Assembly: GCF_001412575.1 (NCBI RefSeq)
Contig: NZ_CP011834.1
Location: 1,798,001 to 1,862,000, forward strand
Direction of reading: 5' to 3'
Length of the DNA stretch: 64,000 nucleotides
From: Limnohabitans sp. 103DPR2
GTDB lineage: Bacteria; Pseudomonadota; Gammaproteobacteria; Burkholderiales; Burkholderiaceae_C
The translations under genes were made by a program, and so were the position numbers. The notes beneath the pieces were generated by a model that did no database searches, was not told the DNA's origin, and saw only the letters and a program-made list of their open reading frames with translations. Of the stretch, positions 10,606-21,597 are shown one piece after another (position 1 is the stretch's first letter; each line of letters starts with the position of its first letter).

Positions 10606-11559
10606 ATGAACGCGCCACGCACCAGGGTGCAACGGCGCCCTGTGCATGGGGTGCTGTTGTTAGACAAGCCATACGGTATGTCCAGTAACGATGCTTTGCA
10701 AAAAGCCAAGTGGTTGCTGCGCGCCGAAAAGGCAGGGCACACAGGTACCTTGGATCCTTTGGCCACGGGTGTTTTACCTTTGTGTTTTGGTGCAGCCACC
10801 AAGTTCAGCCAGCTGCACTTGGATGCAGATAAGTCTTACGAAGCCATTGTTGTTTTGGGTGTCCAAACCAGCACGGGTGATTTGGAAGGTGAAGTGGTTT
10901 CTGAAATGCCTGTGAGCTTCACAGCGGATCAACTTCAACAAGTGCAAACCAAGTTCACTGGGCCGATTGATCAAATTCCACCCATGTACAGCGCCTTGAA
11001 AAAGGATGGCAAAGCTTTGTATGACTACGCTCGTGCAGGCATTGAAGTGGAACGAGAAGCTCGCCACATCGTGATCCATGCTTTGGCATTGGAAGAAGTT
11101 GCGCCCGAGAATGACCACCGACGATTGAAAGTCACAGTGACTTGCAGCAAGGGAACCTACATTCGCACCTTGGGTGAAGACATTGCCATTGCCTTAGGAA
11201 CATGTGGACACCTTAGTTCTTTGCGGCGCATTCAAACGGGTCCGTTTGTAGAAGCTGAATGCATCAGCATTCAAGCGCTAGAAGCTTTGCCTGAAGCAGA
11301 GCGTGAAATGAAATTGTTAGCTGTCGATGCCTTGCTCGATGGTCATACCCCTGTCACCTTGCCCCCAGATGATGCGGGCAGATTCTTAAGCGGCGTGCGC
11401 CGTCGTGGCGATTGGCCCGACAACCTGCATGTTGCTGTGTACGGCGATTCACCGCGCGCGCTCTTGGGCACTGCGCACGTGAAAGCTGGTGAACTGATTC
11501 CGGGGCGCTTATTAAGCCCCCTAGAAATTCAATCAATTTTGGAGAAGGCCTTAGCATGA
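10606..11559 (+). CDS. truB: tRNA pseudouridine(55) synthase TruB
   Basis: A 317-residue pseudouridine synthase that modifies U55 in the T loop of tRNAs. The catalytic Asp lies in the motif GHTGTLDPLATGVLP, at about residue 49. Motif II (KGTYIRTLGEDI) and the start of a C-terminal PUA-like region are visible. The length is normal. The last 4 bases overlap the typA start (ATGA), indicating translational coupling. Confidence 0.97.
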   Translation: MNAPRTRVQRRPVHGVLLLDKPYGMSSNDALQKAKWLLRAEKAGHTGTLDPLATGVLPLCFGAATKFSQLHLDADKSYEAIVVLGVQTSTGDLEGEVVSEMPVSFTADQLQQVQTKFTGPIDQIPPMYSALKKDGKALYDYARAGIEVEREARHIVIHALALEEVAPENDHRRLKVTVTCSKGTYIRTLGEDIAIALGTCGHLSSLRRIQTGPFVEAECISIQALEALPEAEREMKLLAVDALLDGHTPVTLPPDDAGRFLSGVRRRGDWPDNLHVAVYGDSPRALLGTAHVKAGELIPGRLLSPLEIQSILEKALA

Positions 11560-13379
11560 GTAGACAAATTCGTAACATCGCGATCATCGCCCACGTTGAC
11601 CACGGTAAAACCACCATGGTTGACCAACTGCTGCGTCAGTCTGGCACATTTGCCGAACACGAAAAAGTGGTCGACACCGTCATGGACAACAACGCCATTG
11701 AGCGTGAACGTGGCATTACCATCTTGGCCAAAAACTGTGCCGTCAGCTGGGAAGGTACGCACATCAACATCGTTGACACCCCAGGCCACGCGGATTTTGG
11801 TGGTGAAGTGGAGCGCGCATTGTCCATGGTGGACGGCGTGGTCTTGCTGATTGACGCGCAAGAAGGTCCTATGCCCCAAACGCGTTTCGTGACCAAGAAG
11901 GCTTTGGCCTTGGGCTTGAAGCCCATCGTGGTTGTGAACAAAGTAGACAAGCCCGGTGCGAACCCAGACAAAGTGGTCAATCAAGCTTTTGACTTGTTTG
12001 ACAAATTGGGCGCAACAGACGAACAACTCGACTTCCCCGTGGTGTATGCCTCTGGCATCAATGGTTGGACGTCTTTAGAAGAGGGTGCACCAGGTGAGCA
12101 GTGGGGCCCTGATATGTCTGCGCTTTTCAACACGGTGTTGAAGCACGTGCCCGCACAAGCAGGTGATCCAGATGCGCCTTTGCAATTGCAAATTTCAGCG
12201 CTTGATTTCTCTACCTTTGTGGGACGCATCGGTGTGGGCCGTATCAGCCAAGGCACCATCAAACCCATGATGGATGTGCAAGTGATGGAAGGCCCTGATG
12301 GCAATTCCTTCAAAGGCCGCATCAACCAAGTTTTGACCTTCCGTGGCTTGGACCGAGTTCAAGTTACTGAAGCTGGCCCTGGCGACATCGTATTGATCAA
12401 TGGCATTGCAGACTTGGGCATCGGCGTGACTGTCACTGACCCCGTCAATCCTGCACCACTGCCAATGCTGAAGATCGACGAGCCCACGTTGACAATGAAT
12501 TTCTGTGTCAACACCAGCCCCTTGGCCGGTCGCGAAGGTAAGTACGTTACGAGCCGTCAAATTTGGGATCGTCTACAAAAAGAACTGCAACACAACGTAG
12601 CGCTGCGCGTGAAGGAAACCGACGAAGAAGGCGTGTTTGACGTAGCAGGTCGCGGCGAATTGCACTTGACCATCTTGTTGGAAAACATGCGCCGCGAAGG
12701 TTATGAGTTGGCTGTTTCAAAGCCACGCGTTGTGTTCCGCGACATTGATGGTGTTCGTCACGAGCCAATCGAATTGGTCACAGCCGACATTGAAGAAACA
12801 CACCAAGGCGGCGTCATGCAAGCCTTGGGCGAGCGCAAAGGCGAATTGGTCAACATGGAACCCGATGGCCGCGGCCGTGTGCGTTTGGAATATCGCATTC
12901 CTGCTCGTGGTTTGATTGGCTTCACCAACGAATTCTTGAACTTGACACGTGGCTCCGGTTTGATTTCCAACATCTTTGACAGCTACGAACCTCACAAAGG
13001 TGAAATTGGTGGTCGTAAAAATGGCGTGCTGATTTCAATGGACGATGGTGAAATCTTCACCTACGCCTTGGGCAAATTGGACGACCGAGGCCGCATGTTT
13101 GTGAAGGCCAATGACCCTGTGTACGAAGGCATGATTGTGGGCATCCACAGCCGTGACAACGACTTGGTGGTCAACGCCACACGTACCAAGCAACTGACCA
13201 ACTTCCGCGTGTCTGGCAAAGAAGACGCCATCAAGATCACACCGCCCATCGACCTGACGTTGGAATACGGCGTTGAGTTCATTGACGATGACGAATTGGT
13301 GGAAATCACACCGAAGAGCGTTCGTCTGCGTAAACGTTTCTTGAAAGAGCACGAGCGTAAGAAAGCTGGTCGCGCGTAA
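11556..13379 (+). CDS. typA: Ribosome-associated GTPase TypA/BipA
   Basis: A 607-residue translational GTPase of the EF-G family, involved in 50S assembly and stress growth. The G domain has [15 protein letters not shown] near the N-terminus, switch [18 protein letters not shown] and [11 protein letters not shown]-like domains II, III and V and the BipA-specific C-terminal domain follow, including [15 protein letters not shown] and the basic end [14 protein letters not shown] tail. It overlaps truB by 4 bases, so it belongs to the rimP operon, as is common in Burkholderiales. No convincing terminator follows. Confidence 0.97.
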   Translation: MSRQIRNIAIIAHVDHGKTTMVDQLLRQSGTFAEHEKVVDTVMDNNAIERERGITILAKNCAVSWEGTHINIVDTPGHADFGGEVERALSMVDGVVLLIDAQEGPMPQTRFVTKKALALGLKPIVVVNKVDKPGANPDKVVNQAFDLFDKLGATDEQLDFPVVYASGINGWTSLEEGAPGEQWGPDMSALFNTVLKHVPAQAGDPDAPLQLQISALDFSTFVGRIGVGRISQGTIKPMMDVQVMEGPDGNSFKGRINQVLTFRGLDRVQVTEAGPGDIVLINGIADLGIGVTVTDPVNPAPLPMLKIDEPTLTMNFCVNTSPLAGREGKYVTSRQIWDRLQKELQHNVALRVKETDEEGVFDVAGRGELHLTILLENMRREGYELAVSKPRVVFRDIDGVRHEPIELVTADIEETHQGGVMQALGERKGELVNMEPDGRGRVRLEYRIPARGLIGFTNEFLNLTRGSGLISNIFDSYEPHKGEIGGRKNGVLISMDDGEIFTYALGKLDDRGRMFVKANDPVYEGMIVGIHSRDNDLVVNATRTKQLTNFRVSGKEDAIKITPPIDLTLEYGVEFIDDDELVEITPKSVRLRKRFLKEHERKKAGRA

Positions 13380-13416
13380 TTTGCGACCGGTTGCTTAAGA
13401 CTCGTAAGCACCCAAA

Positions 13417-14304
13417 GTGCTCAAACTCAAACACGGTCACGCAGTTGCCTTGATGGTGCTCGTGACCGCTTTGTGGTCAATCGCTGGCGTGGTATCACGC
13501 CACTTAGAAAGCGCGCGCGGCTTTGAGATCACTTTTTGGCGGAGTGCTTTCACGGTTCTGGGCTTGACCCTCATCCTGACCCTCTGGCAAGGCGTGGGTG
13601 TTTGGAAAAGGCTGCCTTGGCGCAGCCCTTATTTTTGGTTGTCGGGCTTGTGCTGGAGCATCATGTTCACAGCGTTCATGATGGCATTGACACTGACTGC
13701 AGTGGCCAATGTCTTGATCACCATGGCTTGTGGTCCCTTGCTGACAGCGCTTGGCTCTTGGCTTTTTATATCTCACCGACTGCCACTGAGAACGTGGTTT
13801 GCCATTGCATTCGCAGGTGCTGGTATTGCATTGATGTTTTTCAGCCAACTGCAATTGGGTGATCCCAACTTTCTGATGGGTGCCGCTGTGGCATTGTGTG
13901 TTCCGCTTGCAGGCGCTACGCAATGGAACTTGACACAGAAAAGTCAGTCTCAAGGCACGTCCATTGACCTGGTGCCCTCGGTTTTATTAGGGGCCGTGAT
14001 TTCTTCACTGCTCACATTGCCATTGGCCTGGCCCTTGCAAACGAGCCCTCACGATTTGGGTTTGCTGGCTTTGTTGGGTTTTGTGCAATTGGCCATCCCT
14101 TGTACGCTGTCGGTCATTTGTGCCAGATCCTTGAAGGCGCCTGAGGTTTCATTGCTCGCTTTGTTAGAAGTTATTTTTGGCATTGCCTTGGCCTGGTGGG
14201 GTGCCAGTGAAGAACCGCACCTGAGTGTGTTGGTGGGTGGCAGCATGGTGATTGCTGCTTTGTTTGGAAATGAATGGTTTGGATGGAGACAACGCAATGT
14301 CTGA
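13417..14304 (+). CDS. EamA/DMT-family transporter
   Basis: A 295-residue inner-membrane protein with about ten hydrophobic segments arranged as two EamA repeats, as in drug/metabolite exporters. The first helix is MVLVTALWSIAGVVSRHLE, and the second repeat begins near residue 150. The start is taken as the GTG at 13417, which places a short basic N-terminus before helix 1. An internal ATG at 13450 would cut into that helix. The substrate cannot be inferred. The 3' end overlaps the start of the next gene by 8 bases, so the two are probably co-transcribed. Confidence 0.88.
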   Translation: MLKLKHGHAVALMVLVTALWSIAGVVSRHLESARGFEITFWRSAFTVLGLTLILTLWQGVGVWKRLPWRSPYFWLSGLCWSIMFTAFMMALTLTAVANVLITMACGPLLTALGSWLFISHRLPLRTWFAIAFAGAGIALMFFSQLQLGDPNFLMGAAVALCVPLAGATQWNLTQKSQSQGTSIDLVPSVLLGAVISSLLTLPLAWPLQTSPHDLGLLALLGFVQLAIPCTLSVICARSLKAPEVSLLALLEVIFGIALAWWGASEEPHLSVLVGGSMVIAALFGNEWFGWRQRNV

Positions 14305-15400
14305 CATGAATGCTGGCATCGCCAGTTCTTTGATCATCAAGGAAGTTACCGGCCGAGTAGGGTGCATCACGCTCAACCGTCCCAAAGCATTGAATGCGCT
14401 GTCGCTTGACATGGTTCGCGATTTGACGAAAGCCTTGATAGAGTTCCAGAACAATCCCCAAGTGTTGGCTGTGCTGGTGCGCGGCCACGGCAAAGAAAGT
14501 CCCTTCGGACACTTTTGTGCCGGTGGTGATATTCGATTCTTTCACCAGGCAGCTTTGGCTGGCGATAAGAGTCTGGCAGATTTCTTTACAGAAGAATACG
14601 CATTGAATCATTTGATTCACACCTATACAAAGCCCTATATCGCATTCATGGACGGTGTTGTGATGGGCGGCGGCATGGGCATCAGCCAAGGTGCCAGCGT
14701 TCGAATCGTGACTGACAAAACGCAAATGGCCATGCCCGAAACACACATTGGTTTGTTTCCTGATGTAGGCGGCGGCTATTTCTTAGGTCGTTGTCCTGGT
14801 CGGATTGGTGAGTACTTGGGTCTGACTGGTCAAAAAATCAATGGTCTGCAAGCCATTCAGGCCGGTTTGGCAGATGGGTTGATTGAGGTGCAACGCTTGC
14901 CTGTACTTTGGAACACCTTGTTGAGCACACCTTTTGAAAGTGGCGAAGCGATTGAGCGATGGATTCAAAGTCAGTTCACCAAATTGGAAACTTCTTCTTT
15001 CCCTCATAAGGCTGAGATCGATCAAATTTTTGCGTTGTCTTCGCCTTTAGAAATCAGCTTTGCTTTGGCGCAAGACAATTCTGAATGGGCTCAGCAATCC
15101 CTGACCAGTTTGACCAAGGCATCCCCTTTGATGGTGCATGTGGTGTTGGCTCAAATTCGCAAAGCACGCAACATGAGTTTGGCCGATGACTTGCGCATGG
15201 AGCGTGATTTGGTTCACCATTGCTTCCACTTGCGAGAACGCAGCGAAACCGTTGAAGGCATTCGTGCCTTGGCCATTGACAAAGATCATCAGCCCCAATG
15301 GGCTCACGGGCAGTTGGCCGATGTAGCGCCAACTGAATGGCCTGCGTTTTTTGAGAGTCCCTGGAGTCCAGAGACGCACCCACTGCGCCACCTGAATTAG
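14297..15400 (+). CDS. 3-hydroxyisobutyryl-CoA hydrolase (crotonase superfamily)
   Basis: A 367-residue crotonase-fold enzyme. Its length and motifs match the 3-hydroxyisobutyryl-CoA hydrolase subfamily, which acts in valine breakdown, rather than the roughly 260-residue enoyl-CoA hydratases. Markers are HFCAGGDIRFFH (oxyanion region), a GGGMG segment, and MPETHIGLFPDVGGGYFLG with the catalytic Glu. An ECH_2-type C-terminal helical region follows. The start ATG at 14297 lies within the end of the transporter gene, with a purine-rich GGATGGAGA just upstream; an in-frame start at 14252 is less likely. A broader crotonase activity remains possible. Confidence 0.88.
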   Translation: MSDMNAGIASSLIIKEVTGRVGCITLNRPKALNALSLDMVRDLTKALIEFQNNPQVLAVLVRGHGKESPFGHFCAGGDIRFFHQAALAGDKSLADFFTEEYALNHLIHTYTKPYIAFMDGVVMGGGMGISQGASVRIVTDKTQMAMPETHIGLFPDVGGGYFLGRCPGRIGEYLGLTGQKINGLQAIQAGLADGLIEVQRLPVLWNTLLSTPFESGEAIERWIQSQFTKLETSSFPHKAEIDQIFALSSPLEISFALAQDNSEWAQQSLTSLTKASPLMVHVVLAQIRKARNMSLADDLRMERDLVHHCFHLRERSETVEGIRALAIDKDHQPQWAHGQLADVAPTEWPAFFESPWSPETHPLRHLN

Positions 15401-15415
15401 TCCAAGCTGCCGCCC

Positions 15416-15907
15416 TTAGCGGTTGCGGCTTTTCATGGCGCGTTCTACCTCGCGCTTGCCTTCGCGGTCTTTGATGGTGTCACGTTTGTCGTGTTCGGCC
15501 TTGCCTTTTGCAAGCGCAACTTCGCACTTGATGAAACCCGCCTTCCAATGCAAATTGATGGGCACCAAGGTAAAACCTTTTTGCTCGACCTTGCTGGTGA
15601 GGCGATCGATTTCATCTCGTTTAAGCAGTAACTTGCGAGTACGGGCCGCTTCTGGATTGACGTGAGTCGAAGCCGTTTTAAGCGGATTGATCAGGCAACC
15701 AATGATGAACATCTCTTTGTTGCGAATGACCACATAGCCATCGGTGAGTTGAACTTTGCCTTCGCGCACGGCTTTCACTTCCCAGCCTTCCAAGACCATG
15801 CCGCACTCGTGCCGCTCTTCAAAAAAGTAGTCGAAGGCTGCTTTTTTGTTTTCGGCAATGAGACCTGACTTACCAGATCCTTTGGTTTTTTTGGGTGGCG
15901 TGGCCAT
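15416..15907 (-). CDS. smpB: SsrA-binding protein SmpB
   Basis: A 163-residue protein that delivers tmRNA to stalled ribosomes in trans-translation. The OB-fold is clear: [20 protein letters not shown] near the start, [17 protein letters not shown] in the middle. The basic C-terminal tail ([17 protein letters not shown]) enters the decoding centre. The length is normal. It diverges from ratA across about 110 bases, the usual arrangement. No tmRNA gene was seen in the window. Confidence 0.97.
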   Translation of the reverse strand: MATPPKKTKGSGKSGLIAENKKAAFDYFFEERHECGMVLEGWEVKAVREGKVQLTDGYVVIRNKEMFIIGCLINPLKTASTHVNPEAARTRKLLLKRDEIDRLTSKVEQKGFTLVPINLHWKAGFIKCEVALAKGKAEHDKRDTIKDREGKREVERAMKSRNR

Positions 15908-15992
15908 GACAGTGATAGTAGGAGGGCGTTGGCCCGTCTTGCTTTGGCGCTTGAATTTGCGCTTGATTGAGCAAGGAGCCTCTTAGAGAAAT

Positions 15993-15998
15993 TACAAT
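15993..15998 (+). promoter_or_regulatory. Possible -10 box for ratA
   Basis: TACAAT lies 22 bases before the ratA ATG. No good -35 was found at 16-18 bases spacing, so the assignment is weak. If used, transcription would start near 16005 and exclude the upstream GTG at 15999, which supports the ATG at 16020 as the start. Confidence 0.3.
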
Positions 15999-16019
15999 GT
16001 GTCTCAGAAGCCTTATTGT

Positions 16020-16469
16020 ATGAAGAAACTGATCAAATCCGTTTTAATCTGGTACTCGCCAGAGGAAATGTTTCGCCTGGTAACAGATGTCGATCAGTAC
16101 ATGCATTTTTTACCTTGGTGCAATCACTCCAAAGTGTTGGATGTTCAAGGTTTAGAGATGGACGCCGAAGTCGGCATTGGCATGGCTGGCGTCAAACAAA
16201 TCTTTGTCACGCACAACACCCACATAGAAAACCGCGAAGTTCGAATGAAACTGGTCAAAGGTCCGTTTTCAAATTTAGATGGCACTTGGTCATTTGATCC
16301 TGTGGGCGACAACTCTCAACGGGCCTGCAAGGTCACTCTCACTTTGGAATACGGCTTTTCCAGCGCAACCTTGGCGGCTGTGGTGGGCCCCGTGTTTGAC
16401 AAAATTGCCGCAACTTTGGTGGATGCGTTTGTCAAGCGCGCCGATCAAATCTACGGCACAGTAGCATGA
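16020..16469 (+). CDS. ratA: RatA-type START/coenzyme Q-binding protein
   Basis: A 149-residue START-like (Polyketide_cyc) protein next to smpB. The family includes E. coli RatA, described as blocking 70S association, and mitochondrial Coq10, which binds ubiquinone. The true cellular role in this group is unsettled. Motifs are KSVLIWYSPEEMFRLVTDVD and YMHFLPWCN at the N-terminus, and a C-terminal amphipathic helix. The ATG at 16020 gives the typical family N-terminus (MKKLIKSVLIW); the in-frame GTG at 15999 adds seven atypical residues. It overlaps rnfH by 4 bases. Confidence 0.94.
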   Translation: MKKLIKSVLIWYSPEEMFRLVTDVDQYMHFLPWCNHSKVLDVQGLEMDAEVGIGMAGVKQIFVTHNTHIENREVRMKLVKGPFSNLDGTWSFDPVGDNSQRACKVTLTLEYGFSSATLAAVVGPVFDKIAATLVDAFVKRADQIYGTVA

Positions 16470-16817
16470 TTCAGGTCGACTGCCTGTTCAGTCCCGCGCC
16501 CAGGAGGGTGGTGCAAATGTATCTGTCTTTGCCTGAAGGCAGCTTGGTCAAAGATGCCCTTGCGACCTTGCACCAATCACCTGAATGGCTCTCCTACTTA
16601 GCCGCCTTGAAGCACCCCCCTGAAATGCCTTTGAAACAAGGAATTTGGGGTCGCATGGTCACCAGCCACCAAGTGCTCAAAGATGGGGATCGCCTTGAAA
16701 TCTACCGCGCCCTGCAGGTTGACCCTAAATTAGCCCGAAAACAGCGATTTAAGCGCCAGGGCAAGGGCAGAACGGGACTTTTTGCCCGGCGCCGTGTTGG
16801 GGCTGTTGCGGGCTATT

Positions 16818-16819
<2 letters not shown>
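16466..16819 (+). CDS. rnfH: RnfH family ubiquitin-like (beta-grasp) protein
   Basis: A 117-residue small beta-grasp protein of the RnfH/RatB family. The hallmark is the segment KDGDRLEIYRALQVDPKLAR near residue 75, followed by a basic tail (KQRFKRQGKGRTGLFARRR). Its biochemical function is unknown. It is almost always coupled to ratA, here by an ATGA overlap. It ends at the foot of the hairpin that precedes guaB. Confidence 0.93.
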
Positions 16820-18355
<1,536 letters not shown>

Positions 18356-18404
18356 TTGAACATTCGTTCACCGCAGATTAGCCCCTTTGAATTGACCCCA
18401 TTCC

Positions 18405-20018
18405 ATGCAGCATTCCAAAATTCTGATTCTTGACTTTGGCTCCCAAGTCACCCAACTCATCGCACGTCGCGTGCGTGAGGCCCATGTCTTTTGTGAAGTG
18501 CATCCTTGCGACGTCACCAGTGAATGGGTCCGTGATTACGCCAAAGATGGCAACTTGAAGGGCATCATTTTGTCCGGCTCACACGCCAGCGTTTATGAAG
18601 TCGACGATCGGGCCCCTGATGCAGTGTTTGAGTTGGGCATTCCTGTTCTCGGCATTTGCTACGGCATGCAAACCATGGCGCAACAATTGGGCGGCAAGGT
18701 AGAAGCAGGTCACACCCGTGAATTTGGTTATGCCGAAGTGCGTGCGCATGGCCATACCGAATTGCTCAAGGGCATTGAAGACTTTGCCACGGCAGAAGGC
18801 CACGGCATGCTCAAGGTTTGGATGAGCCATGGCGACAAAGTAACGCAAATGCCTGAGGGTTTCAAAGTGATGGCCTCTACGCCTGCTTGCCCCATCGCTG
18901 GCATGGCCGATGAAGCGCGCCGCTTTTATGCAGTTCAGTTTCACCCAGAGGTGACACACACCGTTCAAGGCCAAGCGCTTTTGAATCGCTTTGTGTTGGA
19001 CATTTGCAAAGTCCGTCCAGATTGGATCATGGGCAACTACATTGAAGAAGCCGTTGCCAAAATTCGTGAACAAGTGGGCGACGAAGAAGTCATCTTAGGC
19101 TTGTCAGGCGGCGTTGATTCCTCAGTGGCAGCTGCCTTGATTCACCGCGCCATTGGCGATCAATTGACGTGTGTCTTTGTGGATCATGGACTCTTGCGCT
19201 TGAACGAGGGCGACATGGTCATGGAAATGTTTGAAGGCAAATTGCACGCCCGTGTGATTCGTGTGGACGCAGCCGATTTATTCTTGGGGAAATTGGCAGG
19301 CGTTAGTGAGCCAGAGCAAAAACGCAAAATCATTGGTGGATTGTTTGTCGATGTGTTCAAAGACGAAGCTGCCAAATTGAAAGCGGGAACTGGCGGCCAC
19401 AAAGGCGCGAGCTTCTTGGCACAAGGCACCATTTATCCTGATGTCATCGAATCAGGTGGCGCCAAAAGCAAGAAAGCTGTCACCATCAAGAGCCACCACA
19501 ACGTGGGTGGCTTGCCAGAGCAATTGGGTCTGAAGCTTCTCGAGCCTCTGCGTGAACTCTTCAAAGACGAAGTGCGCGAGTTAGGTGTGGCACTTGGTTT
19601 GCCTCGCGAGATGGTTTATCGCCATCCTTTCCCTGGCCCTGGATTGGGTGTGCGCATCTTGGGTGAAGTTAAAAAAGAGTATGCCGACTTGCTGCGACGC
19701 GCAGATGCCATCTTCATTGAAGAGTTACGCAACTTTAAAGACGTATCAGGTAAGTCTTGGTACGACCTAACCAGTCAAGCTTTCACGGTTTTCTTGCCCG
19801 TGAAGAGTGTTGGCGTGATGGGCGACGGCCGAACTTACGATTACGTAGTGGCCTTGCGCGCCGTTCAAACATCTGACTTTATGACGGCAGATTGGGCTGA
19901 GTTACCGTATGCCTTGCTGAAAAAAGTGTCGGGCCGTATCATCAACGAAGTGCGCGGCATTAACCGTGTCACTTACGACGTGAGCAGCAAGCCACCAGCA
20001 ACCATTGAGTGGGAATAA
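18405..20018 (+). CDS. guaA: GMP synthase (glutamine-hydrolysing)
   Basis: A 537-residue two-domain enzyme converting XMP to GMP. The N-terminal class I glutamine amidotransferase has its nucleophile C85 in [11 protein letters not shown] and a His/Glu pair in QFHPEVTHT. The ATP pyrophosphatase P-loop is [13 protein letters not shown] near residue 232. The C-terminal dimerisation domain ends canonically with KPPATIEWE. Together with guaB upstream it completes the IMP-to-GMP branch. Confidence 0.98.
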   Translation: MQHSKILILDFGSQVTQLIARRVREAHVFCEVHPCDVTSEWVRDYAKDGNLKGIILSGSHASVYEVDDRAPDAVFELGIPVLGICYGMQTMAQQLGGKVEAGHTREFGYAEVRAHGHTELLKGIEDFATAEGHGMLKVWMSHGDKVTQMPEGFKVMASTPACPIAGMADEARRFYAVQFHPEVTHTVQGQALLNRFVLDICKVRPDWIMGNYIEEAVAKIREQVGDEEVILGLSGGVDSSVAAALIHRAIGDQLTCVFVDHGLLRLNEGDMVMEMFEGKLHARVIRVDAADLFLGKLAGVSEPEQKRKIIGGLFVDVFKDEAAKLKAGTGGHKGASFLAQGTIYPDVIESGGAKSKKAVTIKSHHNVGGLPEQLGLKLLEPLRELFKDEVRELGVALGLPREMVYRHPFPGPGLGVRILGEVKKEYADLLRRADAIFIEELRNFKDVSGKSWYDLTSQAFTVFLPVKSVGVMGDGRTYDYVVALRAVQTSDFMTADWAELPYALLKKVSGRIINEVRGINRVTYDVSSKPPATIEWE

Positions 20019-20030
20019 CATTCAAGCATC

Positions 20031-21578
20031 ATGATTAGATCAACAAGTCTCAAGGGTATCAAGCCGTTGTGGCTTGTTGGATTAACTTGTTGTTTGATGG
20101 GTTTGTGGGGATGCGCACAAGGGCCACTTTCACAAATTGATTCTCCCGGCATTTCCGGAAATCTCAAACCCCAAGGCAAAGCGGCTGAGTGGCGCGTCCT
20201 CAATCGTTTGAGTTATGGGCCAACACCTGCGTTGTTGGCCGATCTCAAGGCCCATGGTCAACCTAAAGCGTGGGCTTTGAGCCAACTCGATGCAGCTCGC
20301 CAAGCCAGTTTAGCGCCTGCCAATCTGCCACCTGATTTGGCGTCCATCAATGCCAGCTTGCCCGCTATTTTTGACGGCGCTAGGCAGGAGCGAGAAGCAC
20401 GCGCAGCAGTGCCTGCTGGTACGCAAATCAATGAACTGGTCGTGAATGAAAAACGCTTTCAATTCACAGAACCCACCGACCCCTTGTTTTACAACAGAAC
20501 GCAAGTGAACAAGGCCATTGCGTGGCGTTTGGCAAGTTGCAGCAGCGATGAAATTGAACAGCCCTTGTTGGCCCGAATGACTGAATTCTGGTTCAACCAT
20601 TTCAACGTTTATCAACAAAAGGGAACGGTGCGTCCCTTTGTGGGGCACTATACCCTCCATGTTGCACGGGCCCATTCATTGGGCAAGTTTGAAGATTTGG
20701 TAATGGCCAGTGCAAAACATCCCGCCATGCTCTATTACCTCGACCAGTGGTTCAGTGTCAGTCCGCAAGCGGCGAGGGCAGGACAAAATGCTCGCGGACT
20801 GAATGAAAACTATGCGCGTGAGTTGATGGAACTTCATACCCTCGGCGTCAACGGTGGCTATACTCAAAATGACGTGCGAGAGCTGGCCAAGGTTTTGACG
20901 GGATGGACCGTTGCGCCCCGCGCTCCCAATGGTTTTCAATTTGTGATGCGTTTGCACGAATCGGGTACCAAAACTGTCATGGGTCAAAGCGTGCCGAGTT
21001 CAGCGCAGAAGATGGGTCAACAAGAAGGCGAACAGATCATCCGCTTTTTGGCCAATCACCCCTCTACAGCGCAACGTGTCGCCCAACGGTTGGCTGAATA
21101 TTTTGTAGCCGATGTACCGCCGCAAGACTTGGTGAAAGCCATGACACAAAAATTCTTGTCTTCGGGGGGGGACATCTACGAAGTGATGAAGGTGATGCTG
21201 AACCACGATGCCTTTTGGAATCCTGAGCACAAACTGTACAGAACACCCGTTGATTTTGCGTGCGCCAGTTTGCGCGTTCTCAATGCAGGTCAAGATCGAA
21301 CCAAGTGGTTACAAGCCTTTGGCTATGCGGCAGTGGCGGGGCAAGGCATTCAAAATTGGCTCACACCGGATGGGTATGCCTTCAACGCTGCGACATGGTT
21401 GACCCCAGAAGCGCTGACACGGCGCATTGATTTTTCACTCAACATTGCCAGAAATACACCAGAGCGATCAGACCTCTATGGCTACTTGAGTGACAGCAGT
21501 CTTCAGGCTGTCATGAAACAGCCACCAGCACAGAGAATGGGCTTTGTCTTGGGCAGTTCAGAGTTTGTATTCAAGTAG
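20031..21578 (+). CDS. DUF1800 family secreted protein
   Basis: A 515-residue protein of the DUF1800 family, of unknown function. The N-terminus has a short basic region, a hydrophobic core and a Cys in GLWGCAQ at about residue 28. This resembles a lipobox and suggests a lipoprotein anchored facing the periplasm. Family features include the early LNRLSYGPTPALLADL segment, a MTEFWFNHFNVYQQKG region and NENYARELMELHTLGVNGGYTQ. It lies 12 bases after guaA and 19 bases before a DUF1501 gene. That pairing is widespread in bacteria and points to a shared exported role. The substrate is unknown. Confidence 0.88.
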   Translation: MIRSTSLKGIKPLWLVGLTCCLMGLWGCAQGPLSQIDSPGISGNLKPQGKAAEWRVLNRLSYGPTPALLADLKAHGQPKAWALSQLDAARQASLAPANLPPDLASINASLPAIFDGARQEREARAAVPAGTQINELVVNEKRFQFTEPTDPLFYNRTQVNKAIAWRLASCSSDEIEQPLLARMTEFWFNHFNVYQQKGTVRPFVGHYTLHVARAHSLGKFEDLVMASAKHPAMLYYLDQWFSVSPQAARAGQNARGLNENYARELMELHTLGVNGGYTQNDVRELAKVLTGWTVAPRAPNGFQFVMRLHESGTKTVMGQSVPSSAQKMGQQEGEQIIRFLANHPSTAQRVAQRLAEYFVADVPPQDLVKAMTQKFLSSGGDIYEVMKVMLNHDAFWNPEHKLYRTPVDFACASLRVLNAGQDRTKWLQAFGYAAVAGQGIQNWLTPDGYAFNAATWLTPEALTRRIDFSLNIARNTPERSDLYGYLSDSSLQAVMKQPPAQRMGFVLGSSEFVFK

Positions 21579-21597
21579 CAAGGGTGGTGCAATTCAC

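Noticed and set aside
13392..13410. Hairpin TGCTTA/TAAGCA after typA considered as a terminator
   Set aside because: Only 6 weak pairs, no T tract; the following gene begins immediately.
14252..14296. Upstream in-frame start for the 3-hydroxyisobutyryl-CoA hydrolase
   Set aside because: It would lie deep inside the transporter gene and add atypical residues; the ATG at 14297 has a purine-rich site upstream.
15908..16019. tmRNA or other RNA gene next to smpB
   Set aside because: The gap is 112 bases and shows no tRNA-like ends or tag frame.
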